DNA from: Adiantum capillus-veneris
Taxonomy: Eukaryota > Streptophyta > Polypodiopsida > Polypodiales > Pteridaceae
Direction: 5' to 3'
Length of the DNA: 64,000 bases
Assembly: GCA_014529385.2 (NCBI GenBank)
Contig: CM043963.1
Span: 4,343,001 to 4,407,000 of the forward strand
Shown: positions 24,758-36,208 of the stretch, one piece after another
How positions within the stretch are numbered: position 1 is the first letter of the stretch
How the letters are laid out: each line of letters opens with the position of its first letter
The notes under the pieces: model-generated
The model's database searches: none
Told to the model about the DNA's origin: nothing
Seen by the model: only the letters and a program-made list of their open reading frames with translations
Program-made: the position numbers and the translations under genes

Positions 24758-25105
24758 GGTAAATGCTGCTCCTGATGTGAAAACTGCCCGAAAATAGGAG
24801 AAATGGAGCGAGAACAACCTGTGCTATATAGCACAAACCGTAGAAGACTATAAGGCACCTGTTATGCAGAAAACGGCACTAATAAAAATTCTGCACAAAA
24901 TGACGAAATAGCCTGTGCAGTACTGCCTGTAGTGGAAACGGAGGCCGAAATGAGCCCAAATCAAAATTTTGAGCAGACCAAACTCTTCGAGCCTGCCCAA
25001 AATTTTTGTCCACCTATGAATGCTCGCCAAAGCTCCCTGAAATCGGAGAAGGTGAGCAGGTGTGTGCTGGAGCAGCTGGCGACTAAGCCCGGGAGGACGT
25101 GACCT

Positions 25106-25117
25106 GCTCTGATACCA
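25106..25117 (-). promoter_or_regulatory. primer binding site of copia 1
   Basis: The minus strand reads TGGTATCAGAGC, an exact match to the plant initiator tRNA-Met consensus, two bases from the 5' LTR. Confidence 0.95.
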
Positions 25118-25119
25118 AT

Positions 25120-25348
25120 TGTTGTAATTAGGGTTACAGAGAAACACACACAGCTTGGAGAAGATGAAGGAAGCTCAAGGCACACAATAGAGAGTGTATT
25201 ACTTGGTGTGCAATGGAAAAGATAGATAGCCCTAGAGTGATGGGCGTATATACAATGCACGGGGGAAAAAACCTCCTAAAGAGGGAAAAAAATGCCCCGG
25301 CGGTCCTAGTGTGTTCACACACATCACTACCACATGTATATGGTAACA
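25120..25348 (-). repeat. 5' LTR of copia 1
   Basis: 229 bp and about 97 percent identical to the LTR at 20254. Followed by the right target duplication GGATG at 25349-25353. Confidence 0.97.
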
Positions 25349-25353
25349 GGATG

Positions 25354-25745
25354 GAGGAGTAGGAGTAAATATTATGGGAGTACATCTTCAACAGAGGATG
25401 GGCATTACCAATTTGAAGCCAGCACCTTTCAAAGTGCGGATGGAAGATCATCGAGCCATGCAAGCTACTGGTATGATAAAAATTTTGCCGATACGAGTGG
25501 GCAAGGAGAAGTTCAAGGCCAGTTTTTTAGTTCTCGATGTGCAAGGGGCATATGGAATGCTACTAGGGCGCCCATGGTTGCGAACGGCACAAGCTGTTCA
25601 CGACTATGCTAATCAAACTCTGACTCTACAAGGGGCCAATGGTAGAATCCAGATTCAGACAAACAATACTAGAAACTGGAGAAAGGAGCTGAGACCTAAG
25701 GAATTATGCCAGAAGTATAAGATCAAGAAGATTGAAAGATGTTAG
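25354..25745 (+). pseudogene. C-terminal half of the G2 retropepsin-like protease
   Basis: Continues the protease after the copia insertion: the active site reads D-G-G-V-G-V-N-I-M across the junction. ILPIRVGKEKFKASFLVLDV and MLLGRPWLRTAQAVHDYANQ follow, the flap and the conserved I/L-L-G-R-P-W block of plant retropepsins. The frame ends at 25745 with TAG close after. No reverse transcriptase follows in the next kilobase, so G2 looks like a gag-protease element that needed an autonomous partner, or one truncated at its 3' side. Confidence 0.75.
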
Positions 25746-26367
25746 CAGCTCTAAATATTTTTCCCTTAGCAGAAATTGATCTCAATGCAGTTCTACTGAA
25801 CAAGGAGCAAGCTAACAAACAGAAGAAGCAATTTCCCTTACTGAACTCAATTCAGGAGAACGATCAATTCAATTAACTGGAAGGCTGGAAGGATCAATTG
25901 AATCCAGTACGCCAGATGAGTCAGCACATTCTGGAGAGGACATAGCAAATCAGAACAGTGATTTGGAATTCAAAGGGCCGTCTTGGGATTATGCTAAAGA
26001 ATCCACCAAGAGAAAAGGTGGCGGGCCTAACTTCTATGTTCTTTTTACTAATGTATACTCTTCTTCAATGCTTCGATGCGAACAAAATGTAATTACAATG
26101 GTGCCCTTGCTCTCCATTCATTTCCATAAACATCCAGGTACCAAATCCATAATCATCCAGGCACCAAAGGGAAGGTCTCTCTAATTGCAATCGCCTTGAC
26201 AGCTTGCACCGTTATACCTGTTTGTTACTTCCGATTATGCAGGCTAACGAAGCACTCTAGTTGAAAAATAAATGTGAATAGAATCTTCTCAGATTATTTT
26301 AATTTATGGTGCTCACTTTTTGGAAAACACAAAAGGAGAACTACTAGACTGCATGTAGAACCGACGG

Positions 26368-26412
<45 letters not shown>

Positions 26413-27006
26413 GTGTAGGGTCCTCCCTCCCTTTCTTTGCTGAGTACAAAATGCCTTCAAGGCGCAAGTTGACGAGATGGGTGAGTAAGGCTGGTTGCGA
26501 TGGTGCTGAGGGCACACCCTGTTTGAGGCCAAGGAATGGAGGGGCTGTAGCAGAATGAGATGAGGCTGCAAATGAATGGGCATTGTTCGAGGACAGAGGC
26601 AGAAGGACTGTTGCCTCTCCTCTACGTTTTCCCTCCACCAAGCTCATCCCTTCATTGCTTCATCTCTCTGCAAATCTGAACACCCACTCCCTGCGCCATG
26701 TAGATATTTGCTCCTGCATGCATCTCGTACTGCAATCCTCTGCTTGTTGCGTACAGGTGCTACAGTCATTTTTCCCCTATAATGTTATGCCCAAGTGCAA
26801 TAAACAACATGAATCTTCGTAGTAAACTAATGTCTTTTTTTAAAGTTGCACTAGTATGTCCCTACAGGATGGCAGTGTTAGAAAAAAAAACTAGTTTTCT
26901 TTGGTGGACCTTTGCCGTACATAATATGGCAGGTTTTGGAGCGTAGCTGGTTACTTTGTTAGTTGGCTGTAGTTGTTGTCGCCTTGGGTTTTCTTGTGGT
27001 GACACG
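25746..27006. other. no clear gene; possible G2 tail, (GT)n
   Basis: Up to about 26260 the plus strand may be decayed G2 coding sequence. The rest, to the truncated edge of gypsy A at 27007, shows no domain. A (GT)n run of about 41 bp lies at 26371-26411. Confidence 0.5.
26371..26411. repeat. (TG)n microsatellite
   Basis: Pure TG run of about 41 bp outside any recognised element. Confidence 0.97.
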
Positions 27007-28124
27007 ATTTCATTAGAATAGATTCCTAATGAGAATTACAAGAGTGCTTGTGTGAAGAGAGCAACTAAAAGCATAACACCTAGTTAGATAACATGAACAA
27101 TACTTTCAAAAGAGAGAGAAATTAAGCTATTGACAACAGTTGAGGACCGGATTTACATGGAGCCGGTCCCCCCTCCAAAAGGATTTGTATTATGGTTTCT
27201 CCCATCAAGAGAGACATTGTACAATACAATTCTTTGTGTTCCTTCAAGACTAGCTAGTGCAATGAAGATGAAAGCTTCATGCACTAAGCAAAACACTTAT
27301 CAAACACAACATTAATTCTCTACGGTCTCAGACCCAAGACCGCACATAGCTTCGAAGATGGTGAGAGCTAGCAGTGTATGAGAGTAGATTGAGAGGAAGG
27401 AGTATACTTACGAGAAAGATGTACATCTCCTCACATAATCACTCATATTAGCAAAACTTAGCTTAGTAATTAGCATGGTAGAGGAGATGAACATGCATTG
27501 AAGCTTGGATCTTGGTTGGATTTGCATCACAAATCCAAGAGTTGTTGGTGTAGGCCTCCCTTCTCACAAGCTTGGAGTAGGTGGTAAGCTTTCCATTAAA
27601 GCTTGAGAAGGAGAGAGAGTCTTCTTTACTTCACACATGAGATTGTGTGAGTGTGTGTGTGATATTGCCTTGCAAAAATCAGCCCCCTCTACCCCTCTTG
27701 CTATTTGCTCATGCTTCCCTCTCATTGGACCTCCCTAGGGCTAGCCAATGACAATTAAGCAGCATAAGTGATAGCCTTCTGACATGTGTCCCCCTTTCCC
27801 CTTTTGTGGGAGCTTTAGGTAATTTAATAATTCAACTAAACTCTCATTGTACCCCTTTGCCTCCTGGCCAATAGGAATCAGGCAAGCCATTGGGCTGCTG
27901 AATGCTCATTGGACCCCTTGCGAGACTGTCCAATAGTCTTCTAGAGGGCTTAATTCTCATTGGTTCTTTTATTAAGTGTTTTTAAATTGATTAAACTAGA
28001 TTTACTCTAGCCTAATTCTCATTGATCCACCTCCAAGGCCATCCAATAGGAATTGGGTACACCTTGTGGGCATCTAGGCTAGGGAGCTGACATGTGTCCC
28101 TCATTCCCTTTGTGTAAAGGGAGC

Positions 28125-28173
<49 letters not shown>

Positions 28174-28556
28174 TGTGTGACTTTCTCTCTCATCCCCTAC
28201 AAGCAAGGCTTGCCCCCTCCTAAGTAGGGATTTGTAAAGACTTTTTTGACACACACAAAGCATCCAATTCCCCATGGTTGACCTTTGGACACAACCTTTG
28301 AATTTTGGGACCTTAGCATTTTGGAAGTCTTAATGGGCTGAACCTTAGGGTCTTTCTAGCCCATTGTTGCACATGGCTCTTTTGCAGATGGCCCCCCCTT
28401 TGGATCCCTATTTTCCCTCCTTTGGATCCCTACTATGGCCGATCTGCTAGCTTAACCAATATTCTAGATTTTTCTCCCCTGCCACTTCCCCATATTAAAT
28501 GATCAGTTTAACATGAGAAATTAATTTAGGAGAATTAGATATTGATTATTATGACA
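27007..28556 (-). repeat. 3' LTR of gypsy A, outer end missing
   Basis: Matches the LTR at 34070-35628 from its ATTTCATTAGAATAG onward, with a few percent divergence. It lacks the first 80 or so bases, so the outer edge and the target duplication are lost. It contains a (TG)n run at 28126-28172 that is longer than the one in the other LTR. Confidence 0.9.
28126..28172. repeat. (TG)n microsatellite in the gypsy A 3' LTR
   Basis: About 47 bp here against about 24 bp at 35249-35272 in the sister LTR, so the tract has changed length since insertion. Confidence 0.97.
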
Positions 28557-28575
28557 TTACCTCTCTCTTGAAATC
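28557..28575 (-). promoter_or_regulatory. polypurine tract of gypsy A
   Basis: The minus strand reads TTCAAGAGAGAGGTAA directly before the LTR start TGTCATAATAATC. Confidence 0.7.
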
Positions 28576-28879
28576 ATAGTCATCTTGGACTATGGTGTAG
28601 ACTAGTCCATTTGGTGATTGAGAGCCCGAGGCTGCCGCAAGCATGTCTGCACATTAGTCCTATCAATCTTCCATAGTATAGTGACAAGCTCTACTTGGTG
28701 TTTGGGAGACGTCTTCTCCGCAAACTTGATCTAAGCATGCATACTACTTCATTTTTGTGCACAATAAAGAAAAAGAGAGTCTTATAAGACAAAAACTTTG
28801 TTCATTTTTAGCATTTTGTACATTTGCTTACTCTAGGGAAGCATTGTAAGCATTGACAAGGTTTAGGTTAGCCTTTAAT

Positions 28880-29267
28880 TGTATGCCTTGCATCCATCTA
28901 GCATCTTCAAAATGATAATTCTTAAACTTAATAAGATATCGTCAGATAGTCTTACCGCCTCTTAGTACCTTGTCTTCATGTCGGAGAATGGACTCGGGCT
29001 GCAACACCTCTTCTTGGTCCTCGATCTCCGGTGGGTCTTCAATTGTTGGTTCTTGAGGTGGCTCTCCTTTGTAAGGCTTTAATAGACTCACATGGAAAGC
29101 ATTGTGTATGTGCCAATGATTGGGCAACTTGAGTTGATAGGCCATCTCATTGATAGGCCTAAGAATCAGGAAGGGACCATAGTACCTTTTTGCTAGTTTA
29201 GCATAGTACTTTTGGTGTCCCGTAGGATTCTTGCCCGTCGTGTGCCTTAATCGAGCCTTGGGAAGTT
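28880..29267 (-). pseudogene. chromodomain and C-terminus of gypsy A integrase
   Basis: [20 protein letters not shown] is the conserved GPY/F-like tail of the integrase. [14 protein letters not shown], after a stop YLIKFKNYHFEDARWM, forms a chromodomain that in chromoviruses steers integration to marked chromatin. The stop TGA interrupting it is CGA in copy B, a CpG-type change. The reading ends near 28890 with NLVNAYNAS. Confidence 0.85.
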
Positions 29268-30068
29268 TTAATAAGACCCAATCGTTTTCTTTAAAGGCTT
29301 GGTCTCTTCTGTGCTTGGCAGCAGTAGCCTTTTGTTTTTGTTGTGAGATAGAGATAGCATCCTTAATCTTTTGAAAATATTCTTGTAGGTCTCAGCTATA
29401 CTCATCTGCAGTGAAGATCTTCCCATGTACCGTAAGTAGCAAGGGACTTTTGATCTTTCCTCAATTACCTCGAAAGGTGCTTTTCCCGTGGAAGTATGTA
29501 TTGTGTTATTGTAAGCATACTCCACTAAGGGTAAGTACTTCTCCCATTGGGATCTTTGATCTACTTCCGTTACATAGGCTTTTAGTAGATCGAGAATTGT
29601 TAGGTTAGCTATTTCACTTTGGCCATCCGTTTGTGGATGATAGGCCGAAGAGAAGTTTAGCCTTGTCCCTAAATTCTCAAAGAGACCCTTCCAGAAATTA
29701 TTGGTCATTCTAGGATCTCTATCCGACACTATGGACATTGGCAAGCCATGGTACTTGAAAATTTGTGAAATGAAGAGGGTTGCCATTTGATGGGCTTTTA
29801 TAGTCTTTTTGACAGGTATAAAATGAGCTTGTTTACTGAACGTCTCTACTATCGTCCATATTCCTGTATTCCCATGGATAGACTTAGGCAATCCAAAGAT
29901 AAAAGCCATGGATATGCTCTCCCATGGTGAATTAGGGATTGGCAAGGGTTGAATCAATCCGAGTTGCTTACCTCTATCAAATTTTGTCTTTTGGCATACC
30001 ACACATTTAGAAACATCTTGTATGTTCACTTTCATGGTAGGCCAATAGAAATATGTTTCAATTCACTT
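29268..30068 (-). pseudogene. gypsy A integrase core, first catalytic Asp changed
   Basis: CVVCQKTKFDRGKQLGLIQP carries the end of the zinc-binding part. The core shows SPWESISMAFIFGLP, GLPMSIVSDRDPRMTNNFW, and SSAYHPQTDGQSEIANL with the catalytic Asp and Glu. The first catalytic Asp is Ala (codon 29904-29906), while copy B keeps Asp in the same block, so A could not integrate even if translated. At the 30069 boundary with RNase H there are two stops absent from copy B. Confidence 0.92.
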
Positions 30069-31440
30069 TCAAGTAGACTGAATCCCTCTATGGCCCGCAT
30101 AAGGTGGAGCATGAGATTCATACATTACTTTCTCACGTAGTGAGTTAGTAACGCACAGTCTATTGCTGTAGAGAAGATAACCATCTTGTAAAGTAAAGGG
30201 TTCTTCTTTCTTCCCTAATGCAAGGGCTGAAATCACATCTCTTAAATTGGGATCAATAGCATAGTCATCTAGCATTGAAGATAGATAATTGTGAGTTGCT
30301 ATGGAAACCGCATTCACTCTCGGCCATCTTGAGAGTGCATCAGCTACTTGATTATGCTTGCCAGCAATGTGAGCGATATGAAAATGAAATTGCGAAAGGA
30401 AATTTTCCCACCTCATTTGTTTGTCAGAGAGCTTGGTCTGCGTCATGAAGTACTTAAGACTTTGGTGATCCGTTCACAGAATGAAAGGAGTCCCCAATAA
30501 ATAGTGCTTGCATGAGTCTAATGAATGTAGAACTACAAGGAGTTCCTTTTCATATATGCCTAGAGCTTGCTCAACAAGGTCGAGCCTTCGACTTTCATAG
30601 CCTATGGTGTGCACACCCTTGTTGAAGCAAAAGAGCTCCAAGGAAATCACCACAAGCATCACATTGGACCTCAAATGGTTTTGAGAGATCCGGTAGTGTA
30701 AGCACATGTTGAGAGATAAGCTTTTCTTTAAGCTTTTCGAAAGCATTGTTCTCCTTAGCAGACCAAGTATACCTTAACCCTTTTCTTTGTTAGGTCATGT
30801 AATGGTCCCGCAATTTGTGAGAACTTTTCTATGAAGCGTCTATAGTATGCACACATACCTATAAAGCTTCTTAGTTCATGAAGATTCCTTGGTTTAGGCC
30901 ATCCTTTTATTACCTCTAACTTTGATAGATCCATTTGGATGCCATCTTGAGAGATAATGTGACCTAAATACTAAATCTCTTGCAAGAAAAATTCAATTTT
31001 CTTTCGATTAACATAAAGTTTATTCTCTCTTAAAACTTGAAATATTACCTGGAGGTTTTGCTTGTGTTCGTCTAATGAATTAGAGTAGATGATAATATCA
31101 TCAAAGAGCACTCCAGTGAAGGTTCGGTGAGGCCTGAACAGCTTCTCCATCAAGCGGTTGAATGTGGCTGGTGCATTGGTCAAGCCAAAAGGCATGACAA
31201 TGTATTCGTAAGACCAAATGTGGTGCAGAATGCGGTCTTTACAATGTCTTGATCAACTATCCTTATTTGATGATAGCCACTTTTTAGGTCAATCCTACTG
31301 AAGTAGGTCGAGCCTTGTAGCTTATCAAAAAGGTCTTCTACCCGTGGAACGAGAAACCTATTCTTGATAGTGATCCTATTTAGTGCTCTATAGTCGACAC
31401 ACATACGATATGTGCAGTCTTTCTTTTGCACTAATAGCAC
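30069..31440 (-). pseudogene. gypsy A reverse transcriptase and RNase H
   Basis: RT blocks are [50 protein letters not shown] and GVLFDDIIIYSNSL with the active Asp pair. RNase H shows LGIYEKELLVVLHSLDSCKH, TDHQSLKYF and HIAGKHNQVADALSRWP. The RT is split by a frameshift near 31190, and a TGA stop near 30474 separates the two RNase H parts (probably CGA before). Between RT and RNase H, text at 30750-30970 is out of frame. Confidence 0.92.
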
Positions 31441-32075
31441 AGGTGAGCAAAATGAGATGAGCTAGGCCTAACCATGCCCTTCTCAACTAACTCATGCACT
31501 TGCCACATAATCTCCTCTTGTTGAGCTTGAGAAACTCTATAAGGAGGTTTGTTAGGCGGTGAACTTCCTGGAAGAAGTTCAATTGCATGGTCATCATTAC
31601 CTCGTTTAGGAGGTAGCTCACAAGGGATGTCGTCAATAAAGACATCTTGAAACCCCTTGAGAAAATTGGATAACTCTAATTCCTTTTGGTTGCTTTTATT
31701 TTCTTTTGTTAAAGCATTAGGTTCATTTTGAGAATCTTTAACAAAAATCATGTACACAAAAATAGAGCTCTTTATTGACTTGTTGAAAGCTGGTGTATGT
31801 ACAATGGGGATAGTGTTACCCATTTCCTTAGCATCTATATACATGTCTTTTTCCCTGAACTTAAAGGAGATTCTCCTTTTAGGGAATTTAACATTGGCAG
31901 CCAGGCGATCAAACCATGGTGCCCCTAGGATTACATCCTCATGCTTGAGAGGAGAGATAAAGAAGTCCTCTTTGTCCACATAGCTTTGGACATGAAGCCT
32001 CTATTTCTCGATTAAGTGAGTGACTGAAGCTTCTTGCCCCTTGAAAGCACTGTCTGCGGGTAGGACATCTCCCAT
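31441..32075 (-). pseudogene. gypsy A protease region
   Basis: LKHEDVILGAPWFDRLAANV with a following VKFPKRRISFKF block is the C-terminal part of a gypsy retropepsin. The text before it (DVLPADSAFKGQEASVTHLI) leads in through a TAG stop near 32000. I did not find a clear D-S-G or D-T-G site. The tail from 31440 to 31600 (VSQAQQEEIMWQVHELVEKG) is the usual linker into RT. Confidence 0.8.
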
Positions 32076-33681
32076 CTCATAGGCTTGTATGCATGACATA
32101 GAGGAGATCCTTTGTGGTGAGTTTGGTGAGTCTCCTCCTCTTGGATTTCAACCAAGGTAGCTCTAGGAGGATCTTGGCGATTGTTCTTTTGGGGACAAGC
32201 GCGGCACGCATGCCCTTGTTCGCCGCACTTGAAACACAGGTTATCCTTGCGATAACGCTGAAGCTCTTCAGGAGAGAGTTTGTTTTTACCTTTGTAAACT
32301 CCCTTCTCTTTAGCTTTGTTGGAGTTGCCCTTAGGAGACTTTTGGACATTGTCCTTCCCCTTAGGCTTGTTGGAACCCTTGTTTTCCGTGGGCTTATTAT
32401 TTCTTTTAGTCCTGTTTGGAAATTGATTCTAGAGGCCACCATAGTATGGTGTATTACCGCCGATATGGTACGTGGCCTTTAAGAGTTAACATACTCTTCC
32501 ATTTCCTTGGTTAAGCCCGCACAAAATTGTTGATTTTGCTCTCCAAAATCCAACTTTTTAAAGACAGTGACTTTGAGTTGTAGGTCCCAAAACTTATCTA
32601 CATATTTCTGGATGGATTCATAGGGAGAGAGCTTTAAGCTTCGCCATTCGGTGAGTACTTTGTCTTTGGCATCGATGGCCAAAAACTGCTTCATAATGGA
32701 AGCTCTTAAATCTTTCCATGTTCGCGGAGCTTGACCGTTGGCGCGTAGGCTAGACCACCATTGCCTGGCGGACTTTTGAAAGTGCATAGCTACATGGCGT
32801 CGCTTAGAGGACTCCATGAAGCCCTCATCTCCAAACGCCGCATCAAATTGTTGGATAAAGGCCAAGACTTTGACCGTAGCACCAAAGGTGCCATCATAGG
32901 TAAGGAAAGTGATGCTCTTCCCTCCCTCTTTGAACTTCTTCAGCTTGGACGACCTCTTCCATGCGGCATAGGATTTCCTATGGCCTCTTCTTTTTGATGG
33001 TTCAAAGGTTGCACCATCACTTTCTTCAGAAGGTGAAGAATTTGAAGAAGGTGGAGAAGAGGGTGACCTCTTTCTTGCCTTTTTCTTGTCTTGATCTTCG
33101 TCGTCTTCACCATCACTTTCATAAGAGGAAGAGGATGAAGAATATGGAGAAGAGGGTGTCCTCTTTCTCGCCTTTTTCTTCTCTTGCTTTTTATCATCCC
33201 TCTTTGAATTATGGTGTGGAGAAGGTTGCGATGGTCTTCTCCGCTTTGGTGGTGATGGAGAGGGTTTAGCCCACCGTCTTCGTGGAGCCATGTCCGCCGA
33301 GGTGGCGGGAGACTCACTTCTTTCACGTTCCTTTGGTGGAGGCTCTTGAGTTCTCCTTTGGTAAGGAGATGCATCATCAAGAAGTAAATTCTTGAGCCCT
33401 TCGTATGCATTCTCTTCTTCTTCCCGAATCGGAGAGAGTCCTCTTTTGGAAGTCTCACAAGGAGGCTTCCTAGGTGTTCTCTCGTCATGGTGGTGAGCTT
33501 GGAGAATCCCATGAGCACGGAGCTACCGTTGCACTTCACTTTGGAGAGATGGATTTCCCATGGCTTGTTGAAGCCTAGAAACCAGATAGTTAACAAGCAT
33601 CGGGGCATCATTAGTAACTTGCTCATTAGCAAAATCAAAGTTATCAACATTAATTTCACTCTCTTTACTATTGTCAGCCAT
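32076..33681 (-). pseudogene. gypsy A gag
   Basis: The start at 33681 reads MADNSKESEINVDNFDF. A TAG stop at 33523-33525 sits in frame where Gln is likely. The gag domain covers roughly 32490-32900 with AMHFQKSARQWWSSLRANG and FLAIDAKDKVLTEWRSLKLS, and a long basic, serine-rich linker precedes it. A CCHC knuckle CFKCGEQGHACRAC lies at about 32210-32250. The protein would coat the element RNA. A frame shift separates the N-terminal part from the frame 33291-32479. Confidence 0.88.
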
Positions 33682-34056
33682 TCTAACAACTTTTAGGTTT
33701 ACTTTGGCACTTCAAGCCGTAGTTGCTACTCCTCTTTACTCCTTTAGAAAAAGCACTCAAGCTACTGTACCCGTGACTCGAATACCATTAATTGCAAGGA
33801 ATAGACGAGAGGTTCGTTCAACACCAAAACAACACCGGCTGCTGTCAAGCTTCTAATAGCTCATTAGTGGTCCCCCGTAGGACTCCACTATTAAGACCAT
33901 AGCTCTCGACGGTGATGCCCTGTTAACTGCACGAAGGCAGGTGCACCGCAAGGCTGAAGAATCTCTATTCTACTTACTCACATGCAATTAATAATACCAA
34001 CCATTTATGGCTAGCTTGAGGACCTCCCTTCTTGAGCAAGAAAAGAGAAACCTTGT

Positions 34057-34068
34057 GCTCTGATACCA
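34057..34068 (-). promoter_or_regulatory. primer binding site of gypsy A
   Basis: The minus strand reads TGGTATCAGAGC, an exact match to the initiator tRNA-Met type, one base from the 5' LTR. Confidence 0.95.
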
Positions 34069-34069
34069 A

Positions 34070-35628
34070 TGTAACATTTAATGTTGTAAAAACTTGTGTG
34101 TAGCGGAAATTAGCATGAACATAGTGGGCATTTCATTAGAATAGATTCCTAATGAGAATTACAAGAGTGCTTGGGTGGAGAGAGCAACTAAAAGCATAAC
34201 ACCTAGTTAGATAGCATGAAAAATACTTTCAAAAGAGAGAGAAATTAAGCTATTGACAATAGTTGAGGACCGGATTTACATGGAGCCGGTCCCCCCTCCA
34301 AAAGGATTTGTATTATGGTTTCTCCCATCAAGAGAGACATTGTACAATACAATTCTTTGTGTTCCTTCAAGACTAGCTAGTGCAATGAAGATGAAAGCTT
34401 CATGCACTAAGCAAAACACTTATCAAACACAACATTAATTCTCTACGGTCTCAGACCCAAGACCGCACATAGCTTCGAAGATGGTGAGAGCTAGCAGTGT
34501 ATGAGAGTAGATTGAGAGGAAGGAGTATACTTACGAGAAAGATGTACATCTCCTCACATAATCACTCATATTAGCAAAACTTAGCTTAGTAATTAGCATG
34601 GTAGAGGAGATGAACATGCATTGAAGCTTGGCTCTTGGTTGGATTTGCATCACAAATCCAAGAGTTGTTGGTGTAGGCCTCCCTTCTCACAAGCTTGGAG
34701 TAGGTGGTAAGCTTTCCATTAAAGCTTGAGAAGGAGAGAGAGTCTTCTTTACTTCACACATGAGATTGTGTGAGTGTGTGTGTGATAATGCCTTGCAAAA
34801 ATCAGCCCCCTCTACCCCTTTTGCTATTTGCTCATGCTTCCCTCTCATTGGACCTCCGTAGGGCTAGCCAATGACAATTAAGCAGCATAAGTGATAGCCT
34901 TCTGACATGTGTCCCCCTTTCTCCTTTTGTGAGAGCTTTAGGTGATTTAATAATTCAACTAAACTCTCATTGGACCCCTTTGCCTCCTGGACAATAGGAA
35001 TCAGGCAAGCCATTGGGCTGCTGAATGCTAATTGGACCCCCTGGGAGACTGTCCAGTAGTCTTCTAGAGGGCTTAATTCTCATTGGTTCTTTTATTAAGT
35101 GTTTTTAAATTGATTAAACTAGATTTAGTCTAGCCTAATTCTCATTGGTCCACCTCCAAGGCCATCCAATAGGAATTGGGTACACCTTGTGGGCATCTAG
35201 GCTAGGGAGCTGACATGTGTCCCTCATTCCCTTTGTGTAAAGGGAGCTTGTGTGTGTGTGTGTGTGTGTGTGAATTTCTCTCTCATCCCCTACAAGCAAG
35301 GCTCGCCCTCTTCTAAGTAGGGATTTGTAAAGACTTTTTTGACACACACAAAGCATCCAATTCCCCCATGGTTGACCTTTGGACACAACCTTGGAATTTT
35401 GGAACCTTAGCATTTTGGAAGTCTTAATGGGCTGAACCTTAGGGTCTTTTTAGCCCATTGTTGCACATGGCTCTTTTGCAGATGGCCCCCCCTTTGGATC
35501 CCTACTGTGGCCGGTCTGCTAGCTTAACCAATATTCTAGCTTTTTCTCCCCTGGCACTTTCCCATAATTAATGATCAGTTTAACATGAGAAAATCATTTA
35601 GGAGAATTAGATATTGATTATTATGACA
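34070..35628 (-). repeat. 5' LTR of gypsy A, also 3' LTR of copy B
   Basis: TGTAACATTTAATG to TTATTATGACA, 1559 bp. On the left it borders the primer binding site of A. On the right it borders the same purine tract and 3' region that follows the other LTR, now belonging to copy B. A single LTR therefore serves two adjacent copies. Confidence 0.92.
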
Positions 35629-35738
35629 TTACCTCTCTCTTGAAATCATAGTCGTCCTGGACTATGGTGTAGAGAAGATAAAGCATATTCATGAGTCCTT
35701 TTCTTAGCAGGTAGAGGATCCCTATGTTACCCTACGAC

Positions 35739-35955
35739 CCGGGGCGGTCACTTATTAAAAGCTTCCTATATCATGTGCGTTCAAGAGGCTATTAATAATA
35801 CCTCAATATACATACTATATTTACACTATGTGCCTATTTGAAAAACCCCCAACCCCCTCTGTATGTATACATTTTGATATATTTTGATCTTTTAATAATC
35901 CTCTCCGGTTAACTCACGTGATAGCATACACATTCTAAAAAGTGACCGCCCCGGG
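35739..35955. mobile_element. 217-bp MITE with 8-bp target duplication
   Basis: The terminal inverted repeats are CCGGGGCGGTCACTT at the left and its near-exact complement at the right. The flanks are CCTACGAC at 35731-35738 and 35956-35963. An 8-bp duplication fits hAT-type mobilisation. The interior is AT-rich with no coding capacity. Confidence 0.85.
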
Positions 35956-36208
35956 CCTACGACATCATTCCACAATGGATGACTAGTCCATTTGGTGCTT
36001 GAGAGCCTAAGGCTGCCGTAAGCATGTCTACACATCAGTCCTATCAATCTTCCATAGTAGAGTGACAATCTCTACTTGGTGTTTGGGAGACGTCGTCTCC
36101 GCAAACTTGATCTAAGCATGCATACTACTTCATTTTTGTGCACAATAAAGAAAAAGAGAGTCTTATAAGACAAAAAATTTATTCATTTTTAACATTTTGT
36201 ACATTTGC

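Larger units (their letters stand above)
20254..25348 (-). mobile_element. complete Ty1/copia element (copia 1)
   Basis: The element is 5095 bp with LTRs of 228 and 229 bp, a tRNA-Met primer binding site, a polypurine tract and perfect 5-bp target duplications. The LTRs differ by seven substitutions and one single-base indel, about 3 percent, so the insertion is not brand new. One polyprotein of about 1400 codons runs from 24757 to 20557 in the order gag, protease, integrase, RT, RNase H. It is disabled by about eight premature stops and one frameshift near 22365. A related, deleted copy lies at 53340-56095. Confidence 0.97.
17481..25745 (+). mobile_element. LTR element G2 (gag-protease), split by a copia insertion
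   Basis: Contains 5' LTR, primer binding site, gag with two zinc knuckles and a protease, interrupted at 20254-25348. About 3.2 kb remains without the insert. Text from 25746 to about 26260 is still weakly coding-like on the plus strand (for example KGPSWDYAKESTKRKGGG) but shows no pol domain and no 3' LTR. Confidence 0.7.
27007..35628 (-). mobile_element. chromodomain Ty3/gypsy element A
   Basis: Two LTRs and the order gag, protease, RT, RNase H, integrase, chromodomain on the minus strand identify a chromovirus of about 8.6 kb. It is disabled by stops, frameshifts and loss of an integrase catalytic residue. The outer end of the 3' LTR is truncated. Confidence 0.95.
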
